A stretch of 64,000 nucleotides of DNA from Streptomyces naganishii JCM 4654 (GCF_014650575.1 NZ_BMVF01000002.1:1-64000), one strand, 5' to 3'. Shown: positions 36,601-45,428, numbered from the stretch's first letter. Made by a program: numbers and translations. Notes: generated from the letters alone by a model not told the origin.

Positions 36601-37685
36601 GGGTGCCGTTCGAGGCCGAGGACTTCGACTGGTCGAAGGTCCCCGACCACCTGAAGATCACCTTCCGGATCGTCGACGAGCGGCGCCGCAAGCTGGCCGA
36701 GGACAAGGACCTCGAGGCGCTGAGGCTCAAGCTGCGCCCCAAGGCCCGCCAGGCCCTCTCGCAGGCCGCCGCGGCCACCGCGGAGCGGCAGGGCGGCGAG
36801 TCGCTGGAGCGCCGTGGGCTGACCGACTGGACCATCGGCACGCTCACCCGCGTGTTCGAGACCCGCCGGGCCGGGCAGCCGGTGAAGGCCTACCCGGCGC
36901 TCGTCGACGACGGTCCGGCCGCCGGCACGGTCTCCGTACGGCTCTTCGACACCGAGGCCGAGCAGGCCGAGGCCATGTGGAAGGGCACGCGCCGGCTCAT
37001 CCTGCGCAACATCCCGGTGAATCCGGCGAAGTTCGCGTCCGAGAAGCTGACCAACCAGCAGAAGCTGGCGCTGTCGTCGAACCCGCACGGCTCGGTCCAG
37101 GCGCTGTTCGAGGACTGCGCGACGGCCGCGGCGGACAAGCTGATCGCGGACTTCGGCGGGCCGGTGTGGGACGAGGAGTCGTACCGCAAGCTCTACGACA
37201 AGGTGCGCGCGGAGATCGTGGACGTGACCGTGCGGACGGTGGGCCAGGTGCAGCAGGTGCTGGCCGCCTGGCAGGCCTGCGAGCGCCGTCTGAAGGCGGT
37301 ACGCAGCCCCGCGCTGCTGCCGAACCTGGCGGACGTGCGGGCGCAGCTCGACGGCCTGGTGCGGCCCGGCTTCGTGACGGAGGCGGGCATACGGCGGCTG
37401 CCGGACCTGATGCGCTATCTGGTCGCCGCCGACCGCCGCCTCCAGCAGATGCCGACGGGGGTCCAGCGGGACACCACGCGCATGGAGAAGGTCCGGGAGA
37501 TGCAGGACGAATACGCCTGGCTGCTGGAGCAGATGCCGCAGGGCCGGCCGGTGCCGTCCGCGGTGCTGGACGTGCGCTGGATGATCGAGGAACTGCGGGT
37601 GAGCTACTTCGCCCACGCGCTGGGGACGGCGTACCCGGTCTCGGACAAGCGGATCGTGAAGGCGATCGACGCGCTGGCCCCGTGA
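33690..37685 (+). CDS. hrpA: ATP-dependent RNA helicase HrpA
   Basis: 1331 residues, the usual HrpA length. Walker A GETGSGKT (100-107), the DEAH box in IIIDEAHERSLNIDF (about 200), SATIDPERFSRHF, and QRKGRCGRTSDG as motif VI, then HA2, OB-fold and the HrpA-specific C-terminal region (from about 600). DEAH/RHA helicases unwind RNA with 3'-5' polarity; in E. coli HrpA rescues stalled ribosomes and processes mRNA. An Ala/Arg-rich helical N-terminus (1-65) precedes the core. It lies between two tRNA loci and appears monocistronic. Confidence 0.93.
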   Translation: MSTHPAPALGPLAARLDELSLRDAHRLGRRLEGARKIRKAEARAAVLAEIEGEVGKAEERMAGRRSRVPAVSYPEQLPVSQKKAEIADAIRDHQVVIVAGETGSGKTTQIPKICMELGRGVRGMIGHTQPRRIAARTVAERVAEELNTPLGEAVGWKVRFTDQVDPDATFIKLMTDGILLAEIQTDRELRAYDTIIIDEAHERSLNIDFLLGYLAQLLPKRPDLKVVITSATIDPERFSRHFGDAPIVEVSGRTYPVEVRYRPLLEEDGDDADRDQITAITDAVEELMGEGSGDILVFLSGEREIRDTADALNKKQYRFTEVLPLYARLSHAEQHRVFQPHTGRRIVLATNVAETSLTVPGIKYVIDPGFARISRYSHRTKVQRLPIEPISQASANQRKGRCGRTSDGICVRLYSEDDFLSRPEFTDAEILRTNLASVILQMTAAGLGEIEKFPFIDPPDHRNIRDGVQLLQELGALDPAQKDPRKRLTQTGRKLAQLPVDPRLARMVLEADRNGCVREVMVIAAALSIQDPRERPADKQTQADQQHARFRDETSDFLAFLNLWRYVREQQKERGSSSFRRMCKQEFLNFLRIREWQDIYTQLRTVAKQMGIHLNEQDAPADRIHVSLLAGLLSHIGMKDVKESKDAKDSGPGARKDGGRGEYLGARNAKFAIFPGSALFRKPPRFVMSAELVETSRLWARVNARIEPEWVEPLAGHLLKRTYSEPHWEKDQAAVMAYEKVTLYGVPIVAQRKVNYGRIDPEVSRELFIRNALVEGDWRTHHKFFADNRKLLSEVEELEHRARRRDIVVDDETLFDFYDQRVPEHVVSGAHFDSWWKRKRQEQPDFLDFEREMLIRESAEAVTKADYPDSWRQGPLKFRVTYQFEPGADADGVTVHIPLQVLNQVTDEGFDWQIPGLREEVVTELIRSLPKPVRRNYVPAPNYAKAFLERAVPLQEPLTTTMARELKRMVGVPFEAEDFDWSKVPDHLKITFRIVDERRRKLAEDKDLEALRLKLRPKARQALSQAAAATAERQGGESLERRGLTDWTIGTLTRVFETRRAGQPVKAYPALVDDGPAAGTVSVRLFDTEAEQAEAMWKGTRRLILRNIPVNPAKFASEKLTNQQKLALSSNPHGSVQALFEDCATAAADKLIADFGGPVWDEESYRKLYDKVRAEIVDVTVRTVGQVQQVLAAWQACERRLKAVRSPALLPNLADVRAQLDGLVRPGFVTEAGIRRLPDLMRYLVAADRRLQQMPTGVQRDTTRMEKVREMQDEYAWLLEQMPQGRPVPSAVLDVRWMIEELRVSYFAHALGTAYPVSDKRIVKAIDALAP

Positions 37686-37721
37686 GCCGTGACCGGTGAC
37701 GGACCCCGCACCCTGAGTGAG

Positions 37722-37751
37722 TTCGACCCGGCGGCCCGCCTCCTGTACAGT
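37722..37751 (+). promoter_or_regulatory. candidate promoter of tRNA-Asp copy 2
   Basis: TTCGAC (37722-37727), an 18-bp spacer and TACAGT (37746-37751), 42 bases upstream of the tRNA. Confidence 0.5.
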
Positions 37752-37792
37752 CTCTTCTCGCAGCGCAACGCACGAATCGCGCCGCGAAACCA

Positions 37793-37867
37793 GGTCCTGT
37801 GGAGCAGTTTGGAGTGCTCGCCACCCTGTCAAGGTGGAGGCCGCGGGTTCAAATCCCGTCAGGACCG
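37793..37867 (+). tRNA. tRNA-Asp (GTC), copy 2
   Basis: 75 nt, identical in sequence to tRNA-Asp copy 1 (33366-33440). It is transcribed alone, with its own promoter-like boxes and terminator. Confidence 0.95.
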
Positions 37868-37881
37868 CAGCGAAGAAAACG

Positions 37882-37913
37882 AAGGCCCGCACCCGGCAAC
37901 GGGGGCGGGCCTT
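37882..37913 (+). terminator. terminator after tRNA-Asp copy 2
   Basis: Stem AAGGCCCGC with GCGGGCCTT around a GC-rich internal part, 15 bases past the tRNA. Confidence 0.75.
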
Positions 37914-38093
37914 CGGCATGTCGGCCTCCGGCCGGAGTGGCCCTGTTGCGACGGCTGTTGGGTCTCGGGGCGGGCGGGGTGCGGGACCGGCCGCCGGGGG
38001 CCCGGTGGCGTGTCGGGGTGTCTTGACGGGGTCACATTCCCTCGGTACCCAGGGAACAGGGCCCGTTCCCGTACGGTCCGCTGGAGGTGGCGT

Positions 38094-38405
38094 ATGGCGG
38101 CATCGGCATCGGCCAGGCACGAGACCCGGGCACTGCTCCGCGCACATCTCGCGGCCGCTTCGTCGTACCGCCATCTCACCCGCCACTGTCCGGTCTGCCG
38201 TCACCTCCTGCGGCTGGCGATGGACAGCCCCCCACAGACGATCCCTCCCCAGACGATTCCTCCACAGGCGATCCCCCCGCAGACGGCCCAGGCGGTCCCG
38301 ACAGCTCAGGCGGTTCAGACAGCCCAGGCGGTCCAGACGGCCCTCGGCGCCTCCGACGGGCCGCAGGAGCCGGCCACGGCCGCCGAGAGCCCCTCGACCG
38401 CGTGA
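38094..38405 (+). CDS. Small CxxC protein with PPQ/AQAV repeat tail (DUF6274-like)
   Basis: 103 residues, ATG at 38094 with GGAGG seven bases upstream. The conserved-looking head (about 1-43) reads ARHETRALLRAHLAAASSYR and HLTRHCPVCRHLLRLAM, a basic helix plus a CPVC pair that could bind zinc. I recall short Streptomyces proteins of this type (DUF6274), but the family name is from memory. The tail is repetitive: PPQTI/PPQAI blocks, then TAQAVQTAQAVQTA. It lies upstream of and convergent with bldC. The function is unknown. Confidence 0.72.
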   Translation: MAASASARHETRALLRAHLAAASSYRHLTRHCPVCRHLLRLAMDSPPQTIPPQTIPPQAIPPQTAQAVPTAQAVQTAQAVQTALGASDGPQEPATAAESPSTA

Positions 38406-38917
38406 GCCCGCGTACGTACGACCGAAGCCTGCGGTCCCGAACTCCCGTGCGCTCGTGGGCCGGTGGAACCGGAACCTCCTCTAGCGCACAGCCGCCGTAC
38501 GCAACAAGCGTCCCGGCATGTGACGGGTGTCACCGCATGAGTTTCTGACATCGCGGTACTTACGCCTGCCCTACAACCGGTCAATTTAATATGTGCAATT
38601 GCACCACTCGGCGGGCTGCTTCACAGGTGATCCGACAGCCCTCCCCAGACTCCGACAAGCCCGCTCACGCAGCCGCCCGGGACACCGCCCAGGGCGGCGA
38701 CCGCGCGCCCCCGCGCGCCCCCGCGCGCACAAAAAAGATCGCGCTGGACCCGGCGGAGTCCAGCGCGATCGACGACGCACCCGTGTTGATGTGCCTCAAA
38801 AGCTCTGACGGCTTGGGCGTGGGGCCTGTTGGGGCAGGTCCCGCGTCGCTTGGAGCTGCGGTTCCCGGACGTGTCGGCCAGTGGGGGACCAGCCGGTTTG
38901 CCCGGTTATGCGGTTGG
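38406..38917. other. intergenic region between the small CxxC gene and bldC
   Basis: 512 bp. It holds the bldC terminator and an AT-rich island (38580-38605, TCAATTTAATATGTGCAATT) with the perfect palindrome GTGCAATTGCAC at 38593-38604. The island would suit a promoter or operator, but no gene starts next to it. Confidence 0.5.
38731..38771 (-). terminator. rho-independent terminator of bldC
   Basis: On the minus strand, GATCGCGCTGGAC pairs perfectly with GTCCAGCGCGATC (13 bp), followed by TTTTTT. It lies about 150 bp after the bldC stop. Confidence 0.9.
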
Positions 38918-39124
38918 TCAGGCCTCGCTGCGCTGCTGCGGGATGCCCGCGAGCAGAGCGCGGACCTCGGCCTCGCGGTAGCGGCGGTGCCCGCCGAGCG
39001 TGCGGATCGACGTGAGCTTGCCGGCCTTCGCCCAGCGCGTGACCGTCTTCGGGTCGACGCGGAACATGGTGGCGACCTCAGCCGGGGTCAGCAGCGGCTC
39101 GGCATCAGGGGTGCGAGCGGTCAT
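38918..39124 (-). CDS. bldC: BldC, MerR-like developmental regulator
   Basis: 68 residues, ATG with GAGGAGG upstream. The whole protein is one MerR-type winged helix: LLTPAEVATMFRVDPKTVTR then WAKAGKLTSIRTLGGHRRYR. The sequence and size match Streptomyces BldC, which binds DNA as head-to-tail oligomers on direct repeats and holds back sporulation genes during vegetative growth. It stands alone, with a long leader and a strong terminator. Confidence 0.97.
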   Translation of the reverse strand: MTARTPDAEPLLTPAEVATMFRVDPKTVTRWAKAGKLTSIRTLGGHRRYREAEVRALLAGIPQQRSEA

Positions 39125-39656
39125 GAGCGGCCTCCTCGGGAGAACCGAACCTTCTCGGTTCTTTCCTCTAAATTCTGCACCTTGACCCGCGTTGCCCGAA
39201 ATGGCGGACGCGAGTCGAGTCGGTTATAGGACGAACGGCTTGTCCTCGGCACTACAACTACACCATCTGTCCAGCCGCGTCGGCCAAACCGATGGAATTG
39301 CCCTCCCAGGTGTTCATCAGCGACGGAAGCCGATGGACCATGCCATAGCGGACAGTCACGCCACTGTGACGATCAGTCACAGGGCGATCAGGAGGCACCA
39401 GACCCCCCAAAGCGTGCAATGCAGAGATTCCACCCTGAGCGGAGCATAGTTGGGCGGAAGGAGCCCTCCCCGGGCTCCTTGTCCTATTTTGGCATGGGGA
39501 GGGGCAAGTAGAGCAAGGGTCTTGTAAGTGCGGTCCGTCACCCTTGACGCAAACGCCCGGATCGGGGTCTACATCCCGTCAGCTCCCCGAAATGCCCTTG
39601 ACCGTACGCTGTTCAAGCACGTCTCGGCCGTGACCCAGATCACTCCTGTCACGCCG
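39125..39656 (-). promoter_or_regulatory. bldC upstream region
   Basis: About 530 bp without a convincing gene. Just above the bldC Shine-Dalgarno is an 8-bp dyad, AGAACCGA (39141-39148) with TCGGTTCT (39155-39162). A -10-like TATAAC lies at 39223-39228 (minus strand). A 9-bp hairpin, AAGGAGCCC/GGGCTCCTT (39458-39480), probably ends the neighbouring minus-strand gene that stops at 39657. An 85-codon plus-strand frame at 39192-39449 has no family look. Confidence 0.5.
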
Positions 39657-40526
39657 TCAGTTCGCCGACCGCCGGTCGCGCACCGCCCGCCAGCGCTCCA
39701 CGAGCCGCCCGTAGGCCTCGCCCGCCGCCTCCCCGTCGCCGTGGCGCAGCGCCTCGATGCCCGCGGCCACGTCCGCCGCCGAGTGGTCGCCCTCCAGCTC
39801 GCCCGCCGGGAGCACGTGCACCAGCCCGCCGTAGTCCAGCTCCACCAGCGAGCGCGGGTGGAACTCCTCCAGCCAGCGCCCGACGTCCACGAGACCGTCG
39901 ATCAGCGGTCCCTCGTCGATGGCGTCCCTGAGCGCGCGCAGCCCCCGCGCGACCCGGCGCCGGGCCTGCACCATCGGCGTGCGGTAGCGCAGCAGCGGCG
40001 CCTCGCCGCCCAGGCCGCCGGCGTCGCCCGGGGCGCCGGAGCCCTTGACGTACTCGCGCTCGTCGTCGGAGACCAGCACGAACCAGTTGAGCGGCACCTG
40101 CCAGGTGGCGGTGCGGATCCAGGGGCGGGCGTCGGGGTTGTCGGTGAGCCAGCGCTCGTAGTCCTGGGCGGCCTGGCGCCGTACGACCGGGGGCAGCACC
40201 GCGTCCAGGACGACCGCCGGGAGCTCCTCGGCGAGCTCGTCCAGGGCCTGCCAGCCGCGCAGCCTGGTGCGCCAGGGGCAGACGCAGACCACCCCGTCGA
40301 CGTCGAGCACGAACGCGTCCCGGCTCTCGTGCACCGGGACCGGCACGGGCGGGGTGGGCAGCAGGTCGGCCAGCGAGCGGCGCAGTTCGTCCTGGTAGGA
40401 GGGGCGGTCGGGGCGGCGGGCATAGCGGGCCCAGTGGCCGCGCTCGGGCTCCGGGAAGGCGGCCAGCGGCTCGTACACGCGCAAGTAGGCCGCGTACGGG
40501 ACCACCACGGAGGACACCTTGGGCAC
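39657..40526 (-). CDS. Conserved Streptomyces protein of unknown function
   Basis: 289 residues from the GTG at 40526 (VPKVSSVVVPYAAYLRVYEP), with GGGAGG upstream. It is soluble and charged, with recognisable blocks RPSYQDELRRSLADLLPTPP, DAFVLDVDGVVCVCPWRTRL and RTATWQVPLNWFVLVSDDER. No known catalytic motif or membrane segment is evident. The same protein sits between bldC and vdh in S. coelicolor, as far as I recall. It is divergent from vdh with about 230 bp between starts. Confidence 0.8.
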   Translation of the reverse strand: MPKVSSVVVPYAAYLRVYEPLAAFPEPERGHWARYARRPDRPSYQDELRRSLADLLPTPPVPVPVHESRDAFVLDVDGVVCVCPWRTRLRGWQALDELAEELPAVVLDAVLPPVVRRQAAQDYERWLTDNPDARPWIRTATWQVPLNWFVLVSDDEREYVKGSGAPGDAGGLGGEAPLLRYRTPMVQARRRVARGLRALRDAIDEGPLIDGLVDVGRWLEEFHPRSLVELDYGGLVHVLPAGELEGDHSAADVAAGIEALRHGDGEAAGEAYGRLVERWRAVRDRRSAN

Positions 40527-40757
40527 GCCTGCTCCCTCCCCACGGGACCGGAGGCGAAACCCGACCGGTCCGCGCCCGGACGGACGGAAAACCACTGCAA
40601 ATCGTCCCACGCCCGGGTGGGAACGTACTCCGCGGGAGCGTGATCCCCGCCACTGCGACCATGGTGAGGGGGGTCAGGGTCTACTCTCCTGGCACGGCCC
40701 CCGCCACCCTCAGGGAGCCGGTCCCCACTCGCCGCTACTTACCCGGGAGTCACCACC

Positions 40758-41855
40758 GTGACCGACGTGATCAACGGCGTCCTGAACACCCTGTTCCACT
40801 CGGAGCAGGGAGGTCATGAGCAAGTCGTGCTCTGTCAGGACCGCGCCAGCGGCCTCAAGGCCGTGATCGCCATCCACTCCACCGCCCTGGGCCCCGCGCT
40901 CGGCGGTACGCGCTTCTACCCGTACGCGAACGAGGAGGACGCCGTCGCCGACGCGCTGAACCTCGCGCGCGGAATGTCGTACAAGAACGCCATGGCCGGG
41001 CTCGGCCACGGCGGTGGCAAGGCCGTGATCATCGGCGACCCGGAGCTGGTCAAGACCGAGGAGCTGCTGCTCGCCTACGGGCGGATGGTGGCCTCGCTCG
41101 GCGGGCGTTACGTCACCGCGTGCGACGTCGGCACCTACGTGGCCGACATGGACGTCGTCGCGCGCGAGTGCCGCTGGACGACCGGACGCTCGCCGGAGAA
41201 CGGCGGCGCGGGCGACTCCTCGGTGCTCACCGCCTTCGGCGTCTACCAGGGCATGCGGGCCTCCGCCCAGCACGTGTGGGGCGACCCCTCGCTGCGCGAC
41301 CGCAAGGTGGGCATCGCCGGCGTCGGCAAGGTGGGCCACCACCTCGTGCGCCACCTGCTCGACGAGGGCGCCGAGGTCGTGATCACCGACGTGCGCGAGG
41401 ACGCGGTACGGCGCGTGCTCGAGCAGCACCCCGGGGTGCGGGCCGTCGCCGACACCGACGCGCTGATCCGGACCGAGGGCCTGGACGTCTACGCCCCCTG
41501 CGCCCTCGGCGGCGCCCTGAACGACGACACCGTGCCGGTGCTGACCGCGAAGGTGGTGTGCGGCGCTGCCAACAACCAGCTCGCCCACCCCGGCGTCGAG
41601 AAGGACCTCGCCGACCGCGGGATCCTCTACGCGCCGGACTACGTGGTGAACGCCGGCGGTGTCATCCAGGTCGCCGACGAGCTGCACGGATTCGACTTCG
41701 ACCGGTGCAGGGCGAAGGCCGCGAAGATCTTCGACACCACGCTCGCCATATTCGCACGTGCGAAGGACGACGGGATTCCGCCGGCCGCCGCGGCCGACCG
41801 GATCGCCGAGCAGCGGATGGCGGAGGCCCGCACCGCGGCCGCCGGCACGCGGTGA
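40758..41855 (+). CDS. vdh: Valine (branched-chain amino acid) dehydrogenase
   Basis: 365 residues, GTG start. The Glu/Leu/Phe/Val dehydrogenase signature [16 protein letters not shown] (81-96) contains Lys88; the other active-site Lys is in [10 protein letters not shown] (Lys76). The Rossmann motif is [16 protein letters not shown]. It catalyses NAD-dependent oxidative deamination of valine, leucine and isoleucine to 2-oxo acids, feeding branched-chain acyl-CoA for fatty acids and polyketides in Streptomyces. It is monocistronic, with a hairpin after the stop. Confidence 0.93.
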   Translation: MTDVINGVLNTLFHSEQGGHEQVVLCQDRASGLKAVIAIHSTALGPALGGTRFYPYANEEDAVADALNLARGMSYKNAMAGLGHGGGKAVIIGDPELVKTEELLLAYGRMVASLGGRYVTACDVGTYVADMDVVARECRWTTGRSPENGGAGDSSVLTAFGVYQGMRASAQHVWGDPSLRDRKVGIAGVGKVGHHLVRHLLDEGAEVVITDVREDAVRRVLEQHPGVRAVADTDALIRTEGLDVYAPCALGGALNDDTVPVLTAKVVCGAANNQLAHPGVEKDLADRGILYAPDYVVNAGGVIQVADELHGFDFDRCRAKAAKIFDTTLAIFARAKDDGIPPAAAADRIAEQRMAEARTAAAGTR

Positions 41856-41887
41856 CGAAGCGGGTGTCGTTCGTTTGACCGGTACCT

Positions 41888-41926
41888 GCCGGTGGACAGT
41901 TGGAGAGAACTCTCACTTCCACCGGC
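41888..41926 (+). terminator. hairpin after vdh
   Basis: Stem GCCGGTGGA (41888-41896) with TCCACCGGC (41918-41926); the loop has a smaller GAGAG/CTCTC pairing. No T-run. Confidence 0.6.
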
Positions 41927-42151
41927 GGGTCGTCGGCCAATAAGTGGTTAAAATCGCCATTGACCAGCGAGGACGGGGCGCCTCAACGGTTCTGTGCACA
42001 CGCGCGTGCTGCGGGCGACGTACCGTATGGGCGTGGGCTCAGGTACCGTGGAAGCCCTACGGACCGGTCTCTCCGAGGAGAGCCCGTTCCGGATCATGAA
42101 CGCGTGTCAGACTCTGGGGCCGTTGAGCCCCGTCGTTGAGGGGGTCGAGCC

Positions 42152-42403
42152 ATGGGGCGCGGCCGGGCCAAGGCCAAGCAGACGAAGGTCGCCCGCCAGC
42201 TGAAGTACAACAGCGGTGGGACGGACCTCTCACGCCTGGCCGAGGAGCTGGGCGCATCGACGTCGAACCAGTCGCCGAACGGCGACCGCTTCGAGGACGA
42301 TGAGCATGACGACGACCTTTACGCACGGTACGCCGAGCTCTACGAGGACGACGAAGAGGACGAGGACGACGACTCCTCGCACCAGCGTCGCCGCGGCGCT
42401 TGA
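42152..42403 (+). CDS. DUF3073 small acidic protein
   Basis: 83 residues, ATG behind GAGGGGG. A basic head (GRGRAKAKQTKVARQLKY) with NSGGTDLSRLAEELG is followed by a very acidic tail (YARYAELYEDDEEDEDDDSS) and ends HQRRRGA. This is the actinobacterial DUF3073 pattern. The function is unknown; the charge split suggests binding to nucleic acid or ribosomes. A 300-bp gap upstream contains the vdh hairpin and AT-rich promoter-like sequence (TTAAAATCGCCATTGACC near 41948). Confidence 0.88.
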   Translation: MGRGRAKAKQTKVARQLKYNSGGTDLSRLAEELGASTSNQSPNGDRFEDDEHDDDLYARYAELYEDDEEDEDDDSSHQRRRGA

Positions 42404-42420
42404 CCTTGCTTCGACCACTG

Positions 42421-42448
42421 CCCGGTCCGTGGGTTTCCACGGACCGGG
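42421..42448. terminator. bidirectional terminator between DUF3073 gene and purM
   Basis: A perfect 12-bp stem, CCCGGTCCGTGG with CCACGGACCGGG, and a GTTT loop, between convergent genes. Confidence 0.85.
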
Positions 42449-42520
42449 TTCTGTGCTGTCCGCGGGTCGGCCATCGCCGTCGGGGTGCCCGCGGGGCCTC
42501 GCGGCCCCCGGACCCCGGCC

Positions 42521-43600
42521 TCAGCTCGCGTAGTCGCCCACCAGTTCCGCACCCGTGGTGTGCTCGCCGCGGTCGGTGATCTCGCCGGCCACCCAGGCGT
42601 CGACCCCGCGGTCGGCCAGGGTGGCGAGGGCCACGTCCGCCGACTCCTGCGGCACGATCGCGATCATGCCGACGCCCATGTTGAGCGTCTTCTCCAGCTC
42701 GAGCCGCTCGACGCCGCCGCTGCGGCCCACGAGGTCGAACACCGGGGCGGGGGCCCAGGTCGCGCGGTCGACCACGGCGTGCAGGGTGTCGGGGATCACA
42801 CGGGCCAGGTTGGCGGCGAGCCCGCCGCCGGTGACGTGGCTGAAGGCGTGCACGTCGGTGGTGCGGGTCAGCGCCAGGCAGTCCAGCGAGTAGATCTTGG
42901 TGGGCTCCAGCAGTTCCTCGCCGAGGGTGCGGCCGAAGTCCTCCACACGCGTGTCCAGCGACATCCCGGCGCGGTCCAGCAGGACGTGCCGGACGAGGGA
43001 GTACCCGTTGGAGTGAAGACCGGAGGACGCCATGGCGACGACCGCGTCACCCTTACGGATGCGATCCGCGCCGAGCAGCCGGTCAGCCTCCACGACGCCC
43101 GTACCGGCGCCGGCGACGTCGAAGTCGTCCTCGCCCAGCAGGCCCGGGTGTTCGGCCGTCTCACCGCCCACCAGGGCGCACCCGGCCAGCACACAGCCCT
43201 CGGCGATGCCCTTGACGATGGCGGCGACCCGCTCGGGGTGGACCTTGCCGACGCAGATGTAGTCGGTCATGAACAGCGGCTCGGCGCCGCACACCACGAT
43301 GTCGTCCATGACCATGGCGACCAGGTCGTGGCCGATGGTGTCGTACACGCCGAGCCGGCGGGCGATGTCGACCTTGGTGCCGACGCCGTCCGTGGCGGAG
43401 GCGAGCAGCGGGCGCTCGTAGCGCTTGAGAGCGGAGGCGTCGAAGAGGCCGGCGAAGCCGCCGAGGCCGCCGAGCACCTCGGGGCGCCGGGTCTTGCGCA
43501 CCCACTCCTTCATCAGCTCGACGGCGCGGTCGCCCGCCTCGATGTCGACGCCCGCGGTTGCGTAGCTGGCGCCGCCCTCGGCAGTCGGGGTCTCAGACAT
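42521..43600 (-). CDS. purM: Phosphoribosylformylglycinamidine cyclo-ligase (AIR synthase)
   Basis: 359 residues. DGVGTKVDIARRLGVYDTIG and VMDDIVVCGAEPLFMTDYIC form the ATP- and dimer-binding core. MASSGLHSNGYSLVRHVLL and FSHVTGGGLAANLARVIP are PurM signatures. It converts FGAM to AIR with ATP, step five of purine synthesis. It lies 42 bp after purF on the same strand, so the two are probably one transcript. Confidence 0.96.
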   Translation of the reverse strand: MSETPTAEGGASYATAGVDIEAGDRAVELMKEWVRKTRRPEVLGGLGGFAGLFDASALKRYERPLLASATDGVGTKVDIARRLGVYDTIGHDLVAMVMDDIVVCGAEPLFMTDYICVGKVHPERVAAIVKGIAEGCVLAGCALVGGETAEHPGLLGEDDFDVAGAGTGVVEADRLLGADRIRKGDAVVAMASSGLHSNGYSLVRHVLLDRAGMSLDTRVEDFGRTLGEELLEPTKIYSLDCLALTRTTDVHAFSHVTGGGLAANLARVIPDTLHAVVDRATWAPAPVFDLVGRSGGVERLELEKTLNMGVGMIAIVPQESADVALATLADRGVDAWVAGEITDRGEHTTGAELVGDYAS

Positions 43601-43642
43601 GACGATGAGAACTTTCGTGTCGTACGGCAGTGATACGGCCGT

Positions 43643-45172
43643 CTACGGGCGGCGGATGGCGTCGGCGGCGGCCGTGGCGGCGGGGCCGGCGGCCAGCTCG
43701 GTCTCCAGCAGCTGCTTGCCGAGCAGCTCGGGGTCCGGGAGCTCCATCGGGTACTCGCCGTCGAAGCAGGCCCGGCACAGGTTCGGCTTGGCGATGGTGG
43801 TCGCCTCGATCATGCCGTCGATGGAGATGTACGACAGCGAGTCGGCGCCGAGTGAGGTGCCGATCTCGTCGATGCTCATGCCGTTGGCGATGAGTTCGGC
43901 GCGGGTGGCGAAGTCGATGCCGAAGAAGCAGGGCCACTTCACCGGCGGGGAGGAGATCCGGATGTGGACCTCGGCGGCGCCCGCCTCGCGCAGCATGCGG
44001 ACCAGGGCGCGCTGGGTGTTGCCGCGCACGATCGAGTCGTCGACGACGACCAGCCGCTTGCCCTTGATGACTTCCTTCAGCGGGTTCAGCTTCAGGCGGA
44101 TGCCGAGCTGGCGGATGGTCTGCGAGGGCTGGATGAAGGTGCGGCCCACATAGGCGTTCTTCACCAGGCCGGCGCCGAAGGGGATGCCGGAGGCCTCCGC
44201 GTAGCCGATCGCGGCGGGGGTGCCGGACTCCGGGGTCGCTATGACCAGGTCGGCCTCGACCGGGGCCTCCTTCGCCAGCCTGCGGCCCATCTCCACGCGG
44301 GAGAGGTAGACGTTGCGGCCGGCGATGTCGGTGTCGGGGCGGGCCAGGTACACGTACTCGAAGACACAGCCCTTGGGCTTCGCTTCCGCGAATCGGGAGG
44401 TGCGCAGGCCGTTCTCGTCGATGGCGACGAACTCGCCCGGCTCGATCTCGCGGACGAAGCTGGCGCCGGTGATGTCCAGCGCGGCGGTCTCGGAGGCGAC
44501 GACCCAGCCGCGCTCGAGGCGGCCGAGGACCAGCGGGCGGATGCCCTGCGGGTCGCGGGCGGCGTAGAGGGTGTGCTCGTCCATGAAGACGAGGGAGAAG
44601 GCGCCACGGACCTTCGGCAGGACCGTGTGGGCGGCCTCCTCGATGGTCAGCGGCTTGCCGTCCTCGTCGACCTGGGCCGCGAGGAGCGCGGTGAGCAGGT
44701 CGGTGTCGTTGGTCGCGGCGACGCGGGCCGAGCGGCTGTTGCCCTCCTTGGGCAGCTCGGCGACCATCGCGGCGAGCTGGGCGGTGTTGACCAGGTTGCC
44801 GTTGTGGCCGAGCGCGATGGAGCCGTGCGCGGTGGCACGGAACGTCGGCTGCGCGTTCTCCCAGACCGAGGCGCCGGTCGTGGAGTAGCGGGCGTGACCG
44901 ACAGCGATGTGGCCCTGGAGCGAACCGAGGGAGGTCTCGTCGAACACCTGCGAGACCAGGCCCATGTCCTTGAAGACGAGGATCTGGGAGCCGTTGCTGA
45001 CCGCGATTCCCGCGGATTCCTGGCCCCGATGCTGGAGGGCGTAGAGCCCGAAGTACGTGAGCTTTGCGACCTCTTCGCCCGGAGCCCAGACACCGAAGAC
45101 GCCGCACGCGTCCTGGGGGCCTTTCTCACCGGGGAGCAGATCGTGATTGAGTCGACCGTCACCACGTGGCAC
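43643..45172 (-). CDS. purF: Amidophosphoribosyltransferase
   Basis: 509 residues from a GTG. Cys23 in DACGVFGVW is the glutaminase nucleophile and becomes the N-terminus after removal of a 22-residue propeptide, as in the B. subtilis type. VVVDDSIVRGNTQRALVRML is the PRPP-binding loop. Cys residues near the C-terminus (WPCFFGID, LCRACFDGEYP) fit the iron-sulphur-cluster class. It makes phosphoribosylamine from PRPP and glutamine, the committed step of purine synthesis, and is feedback-inhibited by purine nucleotides in the family. It is followed by purM. Confidence 0.96.
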   Translation of the reverse strand: MPRGDGRLNHDLLPGEKGPQDACGVFGVWAPGEEVAKLTYFGLYALQHRGQESAGIAVSNGSQILVFKDMGLVSQVFDETSLGSLQGHIAVGHARYSTTGASVWENAQPTFRATAHGSIALGHNGNLVNTAQLAAMVAELPKEGNSRSARVAATNDTDLLTALLAAQVDEDGKPLTIEEAAHTVLPKVRGAFSLVFMDEHTLYAARDPQGIRPLVLGRLERGWVVASETAALDITGASFVREIEPGEFVAIDENGLRTSRFAEAKPKGCVFEYVYLARPDTDIAGRNVYLSRVEMGRRLAKEAPVEADLVIATPESGTPAAIGYAEASGIPFGAGLVKNAYVGRTFIQPSQTIRQLGIRLKLNPLKEVIKGKRLVVVDDSIVRGNTQRALVRMLREAGAAEVHIRISSPPVKWPCFFGIDFATRAELIANGMSIDEIGTSLGADSLSYISIDGMIEATTIAKPNLCRACFDGEYPMELPDPELLGKQLLETELAAGPAATAAADAIRRP

Positions 45173-45428
45173 GGCTCCGAGTGTAGGCGAGGTCGACCAC
45201 TGGTCCGAATTCGGGATCCGCGCCGGTAGTGGAGCAACGGAGCGCGACCGCTGCCACCGCTCCGCTGTCTTCGCAGGTCACGCGGGGCGCGGTAGTGATC
45301 GTCCGGCGTCCTGCGGGCCGCCTGCGGGCTCCCGCCGGGCTCGTCGGCCGGGCGCGTGAGTGAGGTGTCGCACATCCTTCGGGCGGGCGGGCCCGCGCTG
45401 TACGCCGTACGGTCCGGCCCGGCCGGGC

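Noticed and set aside
33885..38204. A 1439-codon open frame antisense to hrpA
   Set aside because: High-GC codon bias keeps antisense frames open; the sense strand has clear helicase motifs and the antisense has none. The same holds for other long antisense frames, e.g. 59477-63547 over purD and dnaX.
39192..39449. An 85-codon plus-strand frame upstream of bldC
   Set aside because: No ribosome binding site, no recognisable domain, and it lies in the probable bldC promoter region.
45173..45428. A purine riboswitch before purF
   Set aside because: I could not find the conserved purine aptamer loops in the purF upstream sequence.
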